Shown: one piece after another, positions 34,251-45,146 of the stretch
How positions within the stretch are numbered: the stretch's first letter is position 1
Layout of the letters: every line of letters begins with the position of its first letter
Assembly (NCBI RefSeq): GCF_000218685.1
Contig: NW_006763298.1
Location: 754,049 to 818,048, forward strand
Direction: 5' to 3'
Origin: Serpula lacrymans var. lacrymans S7.9
Lineage: Eukaryota > Basidiomycota > Agaricomycetes > Boletales > Serpulaceae
DNA length: 64,000 bases
Program-made: the position numbers and the translations under genes
Notes under the pieces: generated by a model
What the model was told of the DNA's origin: nothing
Database searches by the model: none
The model's input: only the letters and a program-made list of their open reading frames with translations

Positions 34251-34315
34251 GGCTATTGCTCTTTGCCAATATAGTGCTTGTAAACTATCAAGGTAGGCAA
34301 CTTCATTTAGGCACA

Positions 34316-34560
34316 CACTTCAGTCACCCCCAAAACATAAGCATTTAGCTTCAACTATCTGTGTAAATGTATAAAGCTAAGAGCTTGTTTTTCCTGGTAT
34401 CATCCCAAGTGCTCCAGCAAGGATAGGATCATCCCAGAAGTGGGATAATACCACCCTTCTGGGATTTTCCCATGGTATCAGACCATTTGTTATGGTGGGA
34501 TAATCCCATTAGATGGGATAATCCCAGACATTTGCCACATGTCACATGGTGTCAGGGGGG
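34316..34560 (+). repeat. Left inverted terminal repeat of the hAT-like element
   Basis: The 245-bp terminal repeat. Its inner part carries several TGGGATNATCCCA palindromes, also present in the right terminal repeat and in the internal minisatellite. Confidence 0.85.
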
Positions 34561-35819
34561 CTTTACTGCAAAAATAGTTCCTGCATAAATGTAGCCAACA
34601 TCAATACATTATCAATAGTACTAATAGCCATGAAGCAGAATACAATACTACCTGCTTTCATCATTTATAACATATATACAAATTTCAAATGGTGTTTACT
34701 CTCAATTGAACCTTAATTTGTCCAGCTTCTAGTGTAATATCATATACTATAGATTGATGGAGGAGACTTTGACCAAAGGTTAGTGTAACTAATTGTGACA
34801 TATAACCATTTACAAATTAACCTGATTTAATTCAGTTGATTAGGAGATAATTCAACCATATCTCTTTTCCTTAACTGACTATATAACTTTGTCATTCCTA
34901 CTTATCATATAATTTACTGCATATCACAAAGTAGATTTATCTACCCTGGATTTCTATCAATGTTACTTAAAATGGCTTATAGTCAAAGGAATACAAGATG
35001 TTTGACAATACCAAGCATATACATCTGCAGGATTACAATACCTCTCATTCAGGCTCATCCAACTTTAAATAATGTAACACTCTTGCAACCAGGCAAAGAT
35101 ATGTCACAAATCCATTTAATGTGCTGATCCAAAAGATATGATATTTTTTTGAATTGTGCAGCTTTATCCAAGTGCCTGAACTGAAAAATGCACAAAGATA
35201 CCAGTCCGAGTAAGTACTACATATTCATTATCCTTCCCTCTGCTGCATCATTGTCAAAGGCAGAACATGTCTTGCATGAGACAAATTGCTGGCTCTTTGT
35301 GGCAGCCCAGCATCCACAAGCCAACACCCATTTTATCCACTATATGTCCCCACGCATACAATTGATTATAAATTTTTGTGAAAACAAAAATGGCTGAAAG
35401 GTGTGCTCTGCATGCTTATGCAATTTCATGTGACTTGGGATGAACCTACATGAGGGCTACTCTGAATCACTGTCCCAGTTCAACCTTAGGTTCATCCAGG
35501 TCCTACCATAACATAATAGTTGGTTTACAAACAAAATACTGCAACATGTAAAAAATGGAAACTGCTGGAAAAGGACAATAATATTTTAAGCTGCTGGGAA
35601 CTTACCTATGATTATATGTTACAGAATAACCTTAGTGCATTTCAGGAGTATTTTCCCCTGTCATGCTGAGTCACCAGCAGCCTAAGCATGCTATTCGATA
35701 ATTCTGTTCCTGTTGTGGGATCTCCTTGTCCTATTCTGACTCAGGGTGATCTTGTCCCCTGCTTGGATTTGTCTGTGATGTAGTGAGATGATCCTATGTA
35801 ATTTGGAGATTTTTCTAGA
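34561..35819. other. AT-rich interior of the hAT-like element
   Basis: No gene is seen; the open frames are short and lack recognisable motifs. Confidence 0.5.
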
Positions 35820-36800
35820 TCAGATTGAACTGGAATGATCCCATCTCTTTCCAAGACTTTCCTTGGCTGGTTTGGGATGATGCTTTACCCTTCAGGCATT
35901 GGTCCATATCAAATTGTGATGATCCCATCCCATTTGGTATTTGTCCACATTTAACTGGGATCATCCCCTTTTTTGCTGGGATTTTCCCAGATTGGTTTGA
36001 GATGACCCTATCCCCCCTTGGTATTTGTCCATGTTGAACTGAGATTTTCCCAGATTGATTTGGGATCATCCCATCCTCTTTTGGTATTTGTCCATGTTGA
36101 GCTGGGATCATCCCATCTCTGGCTGGGATTTTCCCAGAGTAGATTGGGATCATCCCATCCTCTTTTGGTATCTGTCCATGTTGAGCTGGGATCATCCCAT
36201 CTCTGGCTGGGATTTTCCCAGAGTGGATTGGGATCATCCCATCCTCTTTGGTATTTGTCCATGTTAAGCTGGGATCATCCCATCCTATTTTGGTATTTGC
36301 CCATGTTAAACTGGTATCATCCCATCTCTGGCTGGGATTTTCCCAGAGTGGATTGGGATCATCCCATCCTCTTTGGTATTTGTCCATGTTAAGCTGGGAT
36401 TTTCCCAGATTCAATTGGGATCATCCCATCCTATTTTGGTATTTGTCCATGCTTAACTGGGATCATCCCATCTCTTGCTGGGATTTTCCCATATTGGTTT
36501 GGGATCATCCCATCTCATTTGGTATTTGTCCATGCTTAACTGGGATTTTCCCAGATTGGTTTGGGATCATCCCAGATTGGCTTGGGATTATCCCATCCTC
36601 TTGTGGTATTTGTCCACATTGAGCTGGGATCATCCCATCCCTTTATGGTATTTGTCCATATTGAACTGGGATGATCCCACCCCCTTCTGGTATTTGTCCA
36701 TGTGAGAAGTGGGTAACCCCATGTTACGTGGGGACATGTACAGATTTAACTGGGATGATCACACCCTATTTCAGGGATTTGTCCAGATCAGTGTGGGATG
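35820..36800. repeat. Palindrome-rich minisatellite
   Basis: About 1 kb of degenerate tandem units built from TGGGATCATCCCA and TGGGATTTTCCCA palindromes alternating with GGTATTTGTCCATGTTGA-type spacers of roughly 35-50 bases. The same palindrome core occurs in both terminal repeats of the host element. The regular period leaves several frames open on both strands; I regard these as non-coding. Confidence 0.9.
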
Positions 36801-37802
36801 ATCCTCAGTAAAAAAAATCAAAAGTTGGGCAATGTCAATGGTCAGAATCAGTTTTGAAGGAAATTACCTGAGTTCTACATATTGCCATAAAAATGATAAT
36901 CCAAAAAGAGTGGTGTGAGACAGCATCACTATCATATGAGAGACAGAGAATGTTGGCAGAAACCTTACTTGGCATGAAAAAATATTTTCCGGATTCATTT
37001 CAATTTCTCAAGAATCTAAAAAAAGAATACCTTTACAGCACTCAGATTCTTTGTGGACTTAGATACTGTACTATACACAGTCAGCATATAGGCACCAGTC
37101 ACCCCTTAGACCTTCAGCTGGTAGCTCCCAGAAATGGCACAACTCAAGGTATTAAATACCTAAGCAGTGCCTAATTAATCCTCACACTCAAGTCATCTAG
37201 TGTAGGAGTATCAAAATGGAGATCTTGTGTATTATACTGTACATAGCAAGCATCCCCCTCTCCCCATAGACCTTCAGCCAGCAGCCCCCAGGAACCACTC
37301 TCAGAGAATGTACAATATAAGGTATCAAATACCTTGGTAGTGCCACAAAAGTGGTAAATTCATGTTTTTGCAAGAACATGACTTTATGTTTCTTTTTACT
37401 ATGTTTTACTTTCTACAAGGTCAGGATTTTCCTCACAGAATATGCCAGATCTAGTGTAAATCTAATATTCGATGTCCTTCTGCAGATTACTTTGTTGTCA
37501 CAGCATTTGTGTTGTGTTTCCTAGTTTTTACTTCAGTTAAGGGTATAATAAACCTTGCAAAAAAGCAGAACTCACATATCACATCTATCAGCAAGGACAA
37601 CAGCATCTTTCTAGTGTATGGTTCCTGCAATTGATTATATCTAGAAATTGATAATGTTCCACATTTAAAAAAAAGGGAATGCTTCTCCCCAAATTTGCAG
37701 TAAGCTACAATGAGGAACTTGTAACTCATATATTTCAAAATAGTCTTGATTATATTGGGCTAAAGTACCATTATTCAGGTGGAAAAGACTGGAAATATCT
37801 TC
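36801..37802. other. Interior of the hAT-like element with a diverged direct repeat
   Basis: A diverged direct duplication of about 100 bases is visible (near 37080-37170 and 37240-37350; both contain TAGACCTTCAGC and a GGTATnAAATACCT palindrome). No gene is supported. Confidence 0.45.
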
Positions 37803-37807
37803 ACTAG

Positions 37808-38508
37808 TGTGAGGCAACGATAAACTATAACAAGAACTAAACCTATCTCCTTCTGCACTTGCAGGGAGTAAGGGTCCAATGAGCTTGAGGTCGACAGACG
37901 CTAGTAAGTATAGCGAGTAGAGGACTTTGAGAGGTAAGCTTCAAAGGTTCTTGTTGAGGAGTAAAGCGGGTAAATTCAGTAATAGAAAGCTAAGGAGCTA
38001 TACATGAATAGGTACGGCTTTATATAGAGAACTGTCTGTTCCTCAGACCGAAAAGAGAATATACGAAAAGTGGTCTGAGGAATTAATCAACCAATAAGAA
38101 AAGGGGAAAGCAACTATCGTACGACTTTCTGACTTGATTAATCAGCAGGTGAGAGACTTGTACTAATAATAGAAGATTGTCACGCGTGGTCAGGAACCGT
38201 ATCCTCATGATGAGGTACGATTCTAGATAAGGCGTTTATTAGTATTACCAAGCTTTACTGGGGCCTGGAGCTGGTTGGCGAGATGCCTACTACCAGTCTC
38301 TACCCAGTGTGCTGGCTAGCTGGGAGCGATGCCCAGTCTCTGATCTGTGATATAAAGTGGTAGCGATGGTTAAGAAAGCCTGTGAGGGCTATGAGAAGTA
38401 AAATGGCAAAGGATACCTCTAGCCCTAGAGCCAGAGGTGTAACGGGAAAAGCGTTCGAGAGCCAAGACATAACGAGGATAAGAAGAAAATAATAAAACGG
38501 TCCTTACA
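37808..38508 (-). repeat. E2 3' LTR
   Basis: A 701-bp repeat that reads the same as 45147-45847 throughout. It is flanked on the outside by ACTAG. Confidence 0.95.
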
Positions 38509-38521
38509 TTACCCCCCCCTT

Positions 38522-41500
38522 TTATATTCTTGTCCCAAGAATCTTAGCGCCGCAGTTCGTGAAGCGGTTTGTGATCCAGTCGAAAAGGCGGGGTTTTTCG
38601 GTTGTAGTAGTGAAATTTTCATATGGACGAAATCGTAAGGCGGCAGAGGTGATGACACGTGGGGCGGCAGGGTGTTTGCGGTGGAAGGTGGCAATAAGTG
38701 AAGGGGAATTTTTCAAATGGTGATCAGGTTCCCACGTCCTTTCCGTGATCGGGTATCCCTTCCAATGGACGAAGTAATCGAGCTTAGCCCCTTTGAGTTT
38801 AGTGGGTCGAGAAGCGATGATTTCTTCGGCTTCGTATTCGACTGCGCCATCAACTTGGATCGGCGGAGGTTTCGAGGTGCTAGGTTGATTAGGGAACTCC
38901 GGCGTGTGATATGGTGATAGAAGGATTTCGTTGAATACGGGATGGATCGCCTTCCAGGATCTAGGGACGTCAAGGAGATAAGCGGATGGGCCGACTTCTG
39001 CTTTTACCGTAAACGGGCCAAATCGCTTGTCATCTAACTTTTTCATCGGACGATTGGTGGAGATGTGAGTTCCTTCTAACCACACCTTATCCCCTTTGTG
39101 ATATTCCCGTGCTTCCGTGCGTTTTCGGTCATAGTACTTTTTGAGGTTTTGATTAGCGAGTAATAATGATTGCCTAGTTTGCTCGTGTAGTTTTGTCATG
39201 GAGTTTGCGAAGTCTTCGGCAGCTTGCGAGCGCCCTGAAGGCTTCTGACCGGTTCCTTTACGAGGGTGAGAACCATAATTTACAAAGAAGGGGGTCTGAT
39301 TGGTCGCGGAGTGAAGATGATTGTTGTACGTGAACTCGGCAATAGCTAGCCAATCAGCCCAGTCATCTTGTCGGTGATTAATGAACGTGCGTAGGTAATG
39401 TTCCAGGTCTTGATTGATTCTTTCGGACTGCCCGTCAGTTTGGGGGTGGTAACCTGTTGACAGACCGGGTTCGATCCCAAGGGTTTGATAGAAGTCCTTG
39501 GTGAAGTTCGACATGAATTGAGGTCCTCTATCAGATATAATTTTTTCCGGGATGCCGTGTAGTCGTATAACCGAATCTCGTAGTTGTTTGGCGTAACCTA
39601 ACGAATCAAGAGTAACGTGCGTGGGTACGAAGTGAGCCATTTTCGAGAATCTGTCAACAAAAACCTGGATAGCGTCGTATCCGTCTGACTCTGGTAACGC
39701 TCCGATGAGATCCGTTGTGATTATCTGCCAAGGACGATCAGGGATCGGATTTGGATGGAGGGGAGCATGCGGTTTTTGACGATGCGACTTTGTTCTTTGA
39801 CATATCTCGCATCCTGCGACATATTTCCTGATATCTCTCCTGAGGCTAGGCCACCAGAATGATCGGTTTACTCCTTCGTGCGTCCTTCTTTCTCCTGGGT
39901 GTCCGCTGAGGCTCGTGTCATGTTCTTCTTCGATAATACGTGCCCTCAACTTTGGATCTTGGGGTACGTAGATTTTGTTTTTGAAGGATCCTAACGTCAA
40001 CTCGTCTTCTTTCTCATTTCCTATCCATACGATTCCGTCTCGTTTCTTCCAAACCTTTGGATCTTCTTTCAACTTCTTCACCACGTAATCATCTAGTTTA
40101 TGCTGCGAAGCTAGCAGCTCGTCCAGGTAGTGTTCTTCTAACACGTCCTCCATAGTATAAATGTTTGCTTCCGCGAGCTGAGGTAGAAGGACCTGTCCTT
40201 CATTGTCTCTCTCGCCTCTCGGATGGTCTACTCTTCGACTGAGTAGGTCCGCTTTCGTGTTCGCCGAGCCTTTCACATGCTCTAACTTGAAATCGTATCT
40301 CGCTAGTGTGTCCATCCACCTAGCTTGTCGTCTGTTTACTTTCTGGGGATCTCTGAAGTAGGTGAGGTTCTGATGGTCGGTGAATATGGTGAACTGGTGT
40401 TTAGCTCCCATGAGGAGGTGTCGCCATTCTTCCAACGCATGCATTACCGCTAGCATCTCTTTATCCCAGATAGCGTAATTTCTCTCTGCAGGGTTCATCG
40501 ACTTTGATAGGAATGCGACTGGTCTCCATTTCCCTTCTTGTTGCTGTGATAACACCGCTCCTGTGGCGTAGTTGGAGGCGTCGCATTCAACTTTGAATGG
40601 ATCTTCGTCGTTAGGGATTGCAAGTGTGGGTGAAGTGGTGATTGTCTTTTTGAGAACGTCGAACGCTCGTTGTTGGTCTTCAGCCCACTCCCAATCTACC
40701 TTTCCGGTGAGGATCGTCAGTGGCTTGGCAATCTTTCCATAGTCCCTGATGAATCGTCTGTAAAAGTTTGAAAATCCTAGGAACGACTGTAATTCCTTTT
40801 TGGTTCGCGGTATTGGCCATTCTGCAACTGCCTGTACTTTTAACGGGTCCATGCGAATCGTATCATGGGAGATGATCATTCCCAGATATTCGACTTCTTT
40901 CTTTTCAAACTCGCATTTCTCTGGTTTGAGATATAATTGATTGTCTGCGAGTATCTGAAGAACTTTGGATACGATCTTCCTGTGTTCTTCTAACGAGTCG
41001 GTGAATATCATGATGTCGTCGAGGTATACGATAACTGATCCTTCGTTGATTAGGTCTCGGAGAAGTCGGTCCATCATTGTCTGAAAGGTGGCTGGGGAGT
41101 TCGTGAGTCCGAAGAACATAACCAGAGGTTCGAACAGTCCTCTGTTAGTTCTGAAGGCGGCCTTGTGCTCATCTCCTTCTTTGATTCGAACATTATTATA
41201 TCCCCATCGGACATCCAGCTTGGTGAAGAATCTCGCTCCTTTGAGTCGGTTTATCAATTCTGAAATGAGAGGTAACGTATATCGGTTTTTAATCGTGAGG
41301 GCGTTGAGTTTCCGATAGTCTTGTACCGGTCTGAGAGATCCGTCTTTTTTCTTGATAAAGAAGAACGGGGATGCGTAAGGGGATTTCGATACTCTGATCC
41401 TCCCTGTCTCCAGGTTCTCTTTCAAGAATTCGTCAAGATGAATTTGTTCGTCTCGGTTGAGTGGATACGTTTTACAGTCTAGACCTTTGGCTTCTGGTAG

Positions 41501-42313
41501 GAGTTCAATTGCGTGGTCCCAGACTCGTCGTGGGGGTAGTTTGTCAAATGACGCTTTTGTGAATACTGGCTCAAAATGATGATAAAATGGGGGAACAACG
41601 TCTCTGAACGTGAGTGTTGACTTTGCTCGTTCTGATTCTTCCGCAATCTGTTGGCTTTTGGTCTGAGATACGTTGCTTTCGACGGAAATTTTGTCAATCC
41701 TGCTCTGTAAGTCTACAGCGATGACTCTATCTCCGTCTTCAGGGTGATACTCCGTATCATCAGAAGGGTACGTGATGGTGTTGGTTTGCCAGTTGATATT
41801 GGGATTCGTGCGTCGTAGCCAGTCGTGTCCTAATAAAATTCTGGCCTCTCTTTGTCCAGTGACCAGGAAGTCCATTAATTCCGTGCGACCTGCCACAGTT
41901 AGGCGAAGTGTCACATATTCCATTAAAGGTCCAGTGCGATTCTTGGTTCCATCGGCGTTTGAGACAATGACACGAGTTGGCAGTGGTTTTGTGGAAATGT
42001 TGTGTTGCCGAACAAAGGCTTCGTCAATGATAGAATCTGTGCATCCTGAATCTATCAAAACTGGAATGACATGCGTCTGGTGATCGTCGATAGTGGATAA
42101 TTGACATTGTAGCGAGAGTTTGCGTTGATGAGATGGGGGGAGGGATGCAAAGTCTTTGATCACATTCAATTGCTCTACGATATACTCTTCATCGTGTTGC
42201 TTGAGTAAATTGATTGTATCCGTCGTGATGTGTGGGTAACACTGGGGTGAGGCCCAGTTCCGAACCAATGCTTTGGCTCTTTCTTCTTTCTGGTCTTTAA
42301 TTCGTCGAGCCAA
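38522..42313 (-). CDS. E2 Pol polyprotein with chromodomain
   Basis: An uninterrupted frame of about 1,263 codons (open further upstream): protease (VLIDSGCTDSII), reverse transcriptase (YLDDIMIFT), RNase H (ECDASNYATGAVLSQ, TDHQNLTYF), integrase zinc finger (HPGERR, CEICQRTK), the integrase core (ITTDLIGALPES, HPQTDGQSERINQ) and a chromodomain (YEAEEIIASRPTKL, HWKGYPITERTWEP) that would guide insertion to modified histones. No in-frame ATG precedes the protease, unlike E1. Pol must therefore be reached from gag by a shift of -1 (or +2), or by reinitiation. Apparently functional. Confidence 0.95.
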   Translation of the reverse strand: MARRIKDQKEERAKALVRNWASPQCYPHITTDTINLLKQHDEEYIVEQLNVIKDFASLPPSHQRKLSLQCQLSTIDDHQTHVIPVLIDSGCTDSIIDEAFVRQHNISTKPLPTRVIVSNADGTKNRTGPLMEYVTLRLTVAGRTELMDFLVTGQREARILLGHDWLRRTNPNINWQTNTITYPSDDTEYHPEDGDRVIAVDLQSRIDKISVESNVSQTKSQQIAEESERAKSTLTFRDVVPPFYHHFEPVFTKASFDKLPPRRVWDHAIELLPEAKGLDCKTYPLNRDEQIHLDEFLKENLETGRIRVSKSPYASPFFFIKKKDGSLRPVQDYRKLNALTIKNRYTLPLISELINRLKGARFFTKLDVRWGYNNVRIKEGDEHKAAFRTNRGLFEPLVMFFGLTNSPATFQTMMDRLLRDLINEGSVIVYLDDIMIFTDSLEEHRKIVSKVLQILADNQLYLKPEKCEFEKKEVEYLGMIISHDTIRMDPLKVQAVAEWPIPRTKKELQSFLGFSNFYRRFIRDYGKIAKPLTILTGKVDWEWAEDQQRAFDVLKKTITTSPTLAIPNDEDPFKVECDASNYATGAVLSQQQEGKWRPVAFLSKSMNPAERNYAIWDKEMLAVMHALEEWRHLLMGAKHQFTIFTDHQNLTYFRDPQKVNRRQARWMDTLARYDFKLEHVKGSANTKADLLSRRVDHPRGERDNEGQVLLPQLAEANIYTMEDVLEEHYLDELLASQHKLDDYVVKKLKEDPKVWKKRDGIVWIGNEKEDELTLGSFKNKIYVPQDPKLRARIIEEEHDTSLSGHPGERRTHEGVNRSFWWPSLRRDIRKYVAGCEICQRTKSHRQKPHAPLHPNPIPDRPWQIITTDLIGALPESDGYDAIQVFVDRFSKMAHFVPTHVTLDSLGYAKQLRDSVIRLHGIPEKIISDRGPQFMSNFTKDFYQTLGIEPGLSTGYHPQTDGQSERINQDLEHYLRTFINHRQDDWADWLAIAEFTYNNHLHSATNQTPFFVNYGSHPRKGTGQKPSGRSQAAEDFANSMTKLHEQTRQSLLLANQNLKKYYDRKRTEAREYHKGDKVWLEGTHISTNRPMKKLDDKRFGPFTVKAEVGPSAYLLDVPRSWKAIHPVFNEILLSPYHTPEFPNQPSTSKPPPIQVDGAVEYEAEEIIASRPTKLKGAKLDYFVHWKGYPITERTWEPDHHLKNSPSLIATFHRKHPAAPRVITSAALRFRPYENFTTTTEKPRLFDWITNRFTNCGAKILGTRI

Positions 42314-42415
42314 CCATTCTGCTGAATGTGGCTTAGCGTATTTCTCGGCACGTGGGTTTTGGGAAACATGTTTTGATTTATCAGTTACAAATACATTTTC
42401 CGAACCGTGCTTACT

Positions 42416-42444
42416 GGTCAGAGAGTCCGTGCTTACTCCTGACC
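42416..42444 (-). promoter_or_regulatory. Hairpin over the E2 gag stop codon
   Basis: The same 29-nt near-palindrome as in E1, with the gag TAA (42435-42433) inside. The pol frame is open across it in the -1 register. Confidence 0.6.
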
Positions 42445-43353
42445 TTCGAGAAAATCCTTCGTCTTCGTCTCCTCCTGGGTTGTGGTTGCTTCTCTAGCTG
42501 CAACTTTCTTCAGAGGGCAGTTCCTTGCGATATGACCCGGCTGGCCACATCCGTAACATAACCTGAACCGATTCTGTCGGTCTGTATCCATGGGTACGCC
42601 TTGTCCGGGGAATACACCTCTCTGAGGTTGATCCTCGAACCTTCTTGCATACTGATTCGTCTGGGGTCTCGCCATCTGCTGTGGCTGCGGCTGTTGCACA
42701 TGCTGGTGCGTATACGTCTGTTGTCTATAGATAGGTCGCGACGGCTGCGTGACTTCTCTCTTTCGTCTTTCATCTAGCTGAAACTCTTCTCTTCGTGCCT
42801 CCCATGCGTAGGCTTGCGTCTTCCACTCAGCAAATGTTTTCGGTAGGTCTCTCTGGATGATGACGAAATCACAGATTCGAGAGTGAAGATTCTTTTTGAG
42901 AATACGATTGATCACGTCAAAGTGAGTGGTAGCGTCATATCCGGCCTTGTCCATGAGCGTTGTGAAATGGCTAAAGAATTCATCGCAATGCTTGTTCTCC
43001 TGTTTGTATGTCTCGATCTCGTTTACCGCCTGTGATCTTTCGTTTGGATTCCCGAATACTTGGGCTAGATCGGTTAGGACGGTCGAGAGAGTCGGCCATA
43101 CGGGGGTAGTTGCGTCGAGAGCTTTGGTAAGCACGTTCTCTTTCCAAGCTTTTACTGTCGACGTTCCTTGGTCGCTGATTTTGGACAGGAGGTAGATGAG
43201 CTTCGTCTTCTCGTCTGGAAAGTAGGATGCGTAGGCGGTTAAGTACAACTGTAGTGCTTGGCGCCATGCTATGAATCGTTCTTTCTCTCCTTTGAATTCG
43301 AAGGGTTCTGCTGCGAGTGTTACTTTGCCGTGTAACTGCGTGGGGTTAGACAT
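42433..43353 (-). CDS. E2 Gag
   Basis: From ATG 43353, 306 residues: a capsid-like gag domain (FEFKGEKERFIAWRQAL through LPKTFAEWKTQAYAWEAR), a Gln/Arg-rich linker and a CCHC knuckle (CYGCGQPGHIARNC). The frame is open about 47 codons upstream, encoding a Pro-rich stretch with SEYRNPRP and ETPPRQTL, conserved with E1, preceded by GTG at 43473-43471. Translation may therefore begin upstream at a non-AUG codon. Confidence 0.9.
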   Translation of the reverse strand: MSNPTQLHGKVTLAAEPFEFKGEKERFIAWRQALQLYLTAYASYFPDEKTKLIYLLSKISDQGTSTVKAWKENVLTKALDATTPVWPTLSTVLTDLAQVFGNPNERSQAVNEIETYKQENKHCDEFFSHFTTLMDKAGYDATTHFDVINRILKKNLHSRICDFVIIQRDLPKTFAEWKTQAYAWEARREEFQLDERRKREVTQPSRPIYRQQTYTHQHVQQPQPQQMARPQTNQYARRFEDQPQRGVFPGQGVPMDTDRQNRFRLCYGCGQPGHIARNCPLKKVAAREATTTQEETKTKDFLEGQE

Positions 43354-43498
43354 GGATGAGGGTTTTGGAGGAATTGGAGGTGGGGGTGGGCGTGTAGGCG
43401 GTAGCGGTAGGGTTTGTCTGGGTGGGGTCTCTGGTTCTATGGACGGTCTTGGGTTTCGATATTCGGAAAACACTTTGAAGGATTGAGATGAGGTTTAT

Positions 43499-44653
43499 TT
43501 AGTTCGAATCGTAATCGAACTCGTCACTCCAATCGTTAGAAGTAAATCCAAAAATATTCTCTTCTTCTTCCAAGTCTCTTTCTACCTGTGAGCTAGTGGT
43601 AGAATTACTGTCCAAGTTCGAGGTTGTTTCGTCTGGTGAGGGGGTTCTTTCAATAAGGACGTTTCCTCGGATCAACGAGGAGACGGGAGGAATATAAGAG
43701 AAATTTCCGTGGGTCAGATGGTACCCTGGTTTGTACTGCAAGTAGACTCTGTTGTTTTCTCGAATAAGTACTCCCCAGAACTCGGTGTTGATTTCGGTAA
43801 CGATGAAACGATCTGTGGGGTGGCGGATGACTAAATCAAAAACTTCTTTCCCGTAGTTTTGGTATTCTCTGAACAATCGACAGACGTTTCTGATCTGTCT
43901 TTGTTCTCTTTCCCAATTCCTTCCTTCGAGGATCTCGTGTCCAATCTTAAACACTAGTCTGCGAAATTGCGATATGCAGGCTACTATCCTTCATATTGCG
44001 TCGCGGCAGAAAGGGGTGACAACTAATACGTGGACTCCTGTTTTAAGATAATCTTGTGGGTTGAAGACGTCGTTCTGTTCGGGAGTGAGGGGGACGTCAA
44101 AGAAGAATGGTATTTCCCGATAGAACTTGATGAGATCGGTTTCGTAAATTCCAATTCTTGTAAAAAGAAGTTCAAGAGGGGTAGGATTAAATGACGCTGT
44201 AACGTATACGTCAATTTTGGATGGTTCGAGATAGGGCGTAAGGAATTCTAGGTAGGGTGCGGAGTAGGGTCGTCGGTGGATGATGATTCCACAGGGTAGT
44301 AGGTAGTGGATTTCTCTCCCGTCTTGTTCTGGTGAGAACGCAAGCTGGGGAGTTTCAACGTAGTTCGGAAGGTGATAGATGCGTGGGGAGATTCCGTCGG
44401 ATAGTATGAGAAGAGCTGTTTTATGTTCTGCCGCTCGTCGTCTGAGGGCACGTCTTTCTTCACTGTCGTTCCGACGAGGGGGTTCTAGAATTCTCTGTTC
44501 GTAGACTTTGATCAATAGGTGCTCTAGGTGTATCGAATTGAACCTGAACAATTCTCTGGACGCTTGATCGGATTCCCAAAAGCAGGTTTGAGCAGCTGCT
44601 GATGCGTACTCGAGTAAGCGCGACGTATTGACGGAGTTGGGAGATTTCAAATG
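43499..44653 (-). CDS. E2 leader ORF, frame C (no AUG; one TGA)
   Basis: About 384 codons with no in-frame Met codon, homologous to E1 frame C (see 24248-25435) and with a similar acidic Ser/Thr-rich C-terminus. A TGA at 43993-43991 interrupts it after CRDAI, where E1 has Arg. The same base change creates the only AUG (43994-43992) in the E2 leader. The function is unknown. Confidence 0.55.
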
Positions 44654-44915
44654 CTAAATTGTCGACGGCTAGAACTAGTCCTTCTAGTTCAGAGATGGGG
44701 GAAGAGGTGGCTGATGAGTCTTCGTAGTACTCAGTTTCTGCGTCTCTGTGGGCAGGCTGGGGGTCCGTGGCAGCGTTGACAGGTACTGCAATGTGGAGGT
44801 CTCGGTTGTTGAGGGCGCGGTGGAATTCCTCGAGTGAACGTCGTTCTTCGTCCGTTACTAGGCTCTCTCTGATGTTCGACAGTTTGACGATTGTAGAAGT
44901 GATCAAAGACGACAG
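44460..44915 (-). CDS. E2 leader ORF, frame B (no AUG)
   Basis: About 152 codons overlapping frame C in the same relative register (+1) as in E1. It contains EYYEDSSATSSPISELEGL. A CCCAA at about 44637-44641 sits at the position corresponding to the one in E1, just after frame C opens. Confidence 0.5.
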   Translation of the reverse strand: MSSLITSTIVKLSNIRESLVTDEERRSLEEFHRALNNRDLHIAVPVNAATDPQPAHRDAETEYYEDSSATSSPISELEGLVLAVDNLAFEISQLRQYVALTRVRISSCSNLLLGIRSSVQRIVQVQFDTPRAPIDQSLRTENSRTPSSERQ

Positions 44916-45134
44916 CTAGGGTGAGGATTTGAGCTAGAACAAGTAAGAGTATTACTTCGAGGTGGGTAGGAATGTTGGAGAGAACAACTAGCTAGCTTAG
45001 CTAGAAGGCAAGTGATTGTTTTGGATGGGTAGGAGGACGGTGAATGACAACACGTCCGAGGGATGAAGGAAAAGGTAAGTTAGGGCTATAATGGGTTCAA
45101 GCGAGATGGTACGCTGTGAACGGATTGTAGAGTG

Positions 45135-45145
45135 AGCTTTCTATT
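45135..45145 (-). promoter_or_regulatory. E2 self-priming primer-binding site
   Basis: AATAGAAAGCT (minus strand), one base from the LTR, is exactly complementary to AGCTTTCTATT at 45330-45320. The latter is about 30 bases after the TATATAAAG at 45366-45358 and so at the predicted mRNA start. Confidence 0.8.
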
Positions 45146-45146
45146 T

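Noticed and set aside
36100..36700. GGGATTTTCC resembling an NF-kB site
   Set aside because: Part of a satellite palindrome; fungi do not have NF-kB proteins and the match is coincidental.
35815..36705. Several long overlapping frames on both strands with WDHPI/WDDP-type repeats
   Set aside because: They are a by-product of the tandem palindromic minisatellite; many frames are open at once and none has a start context or domain.
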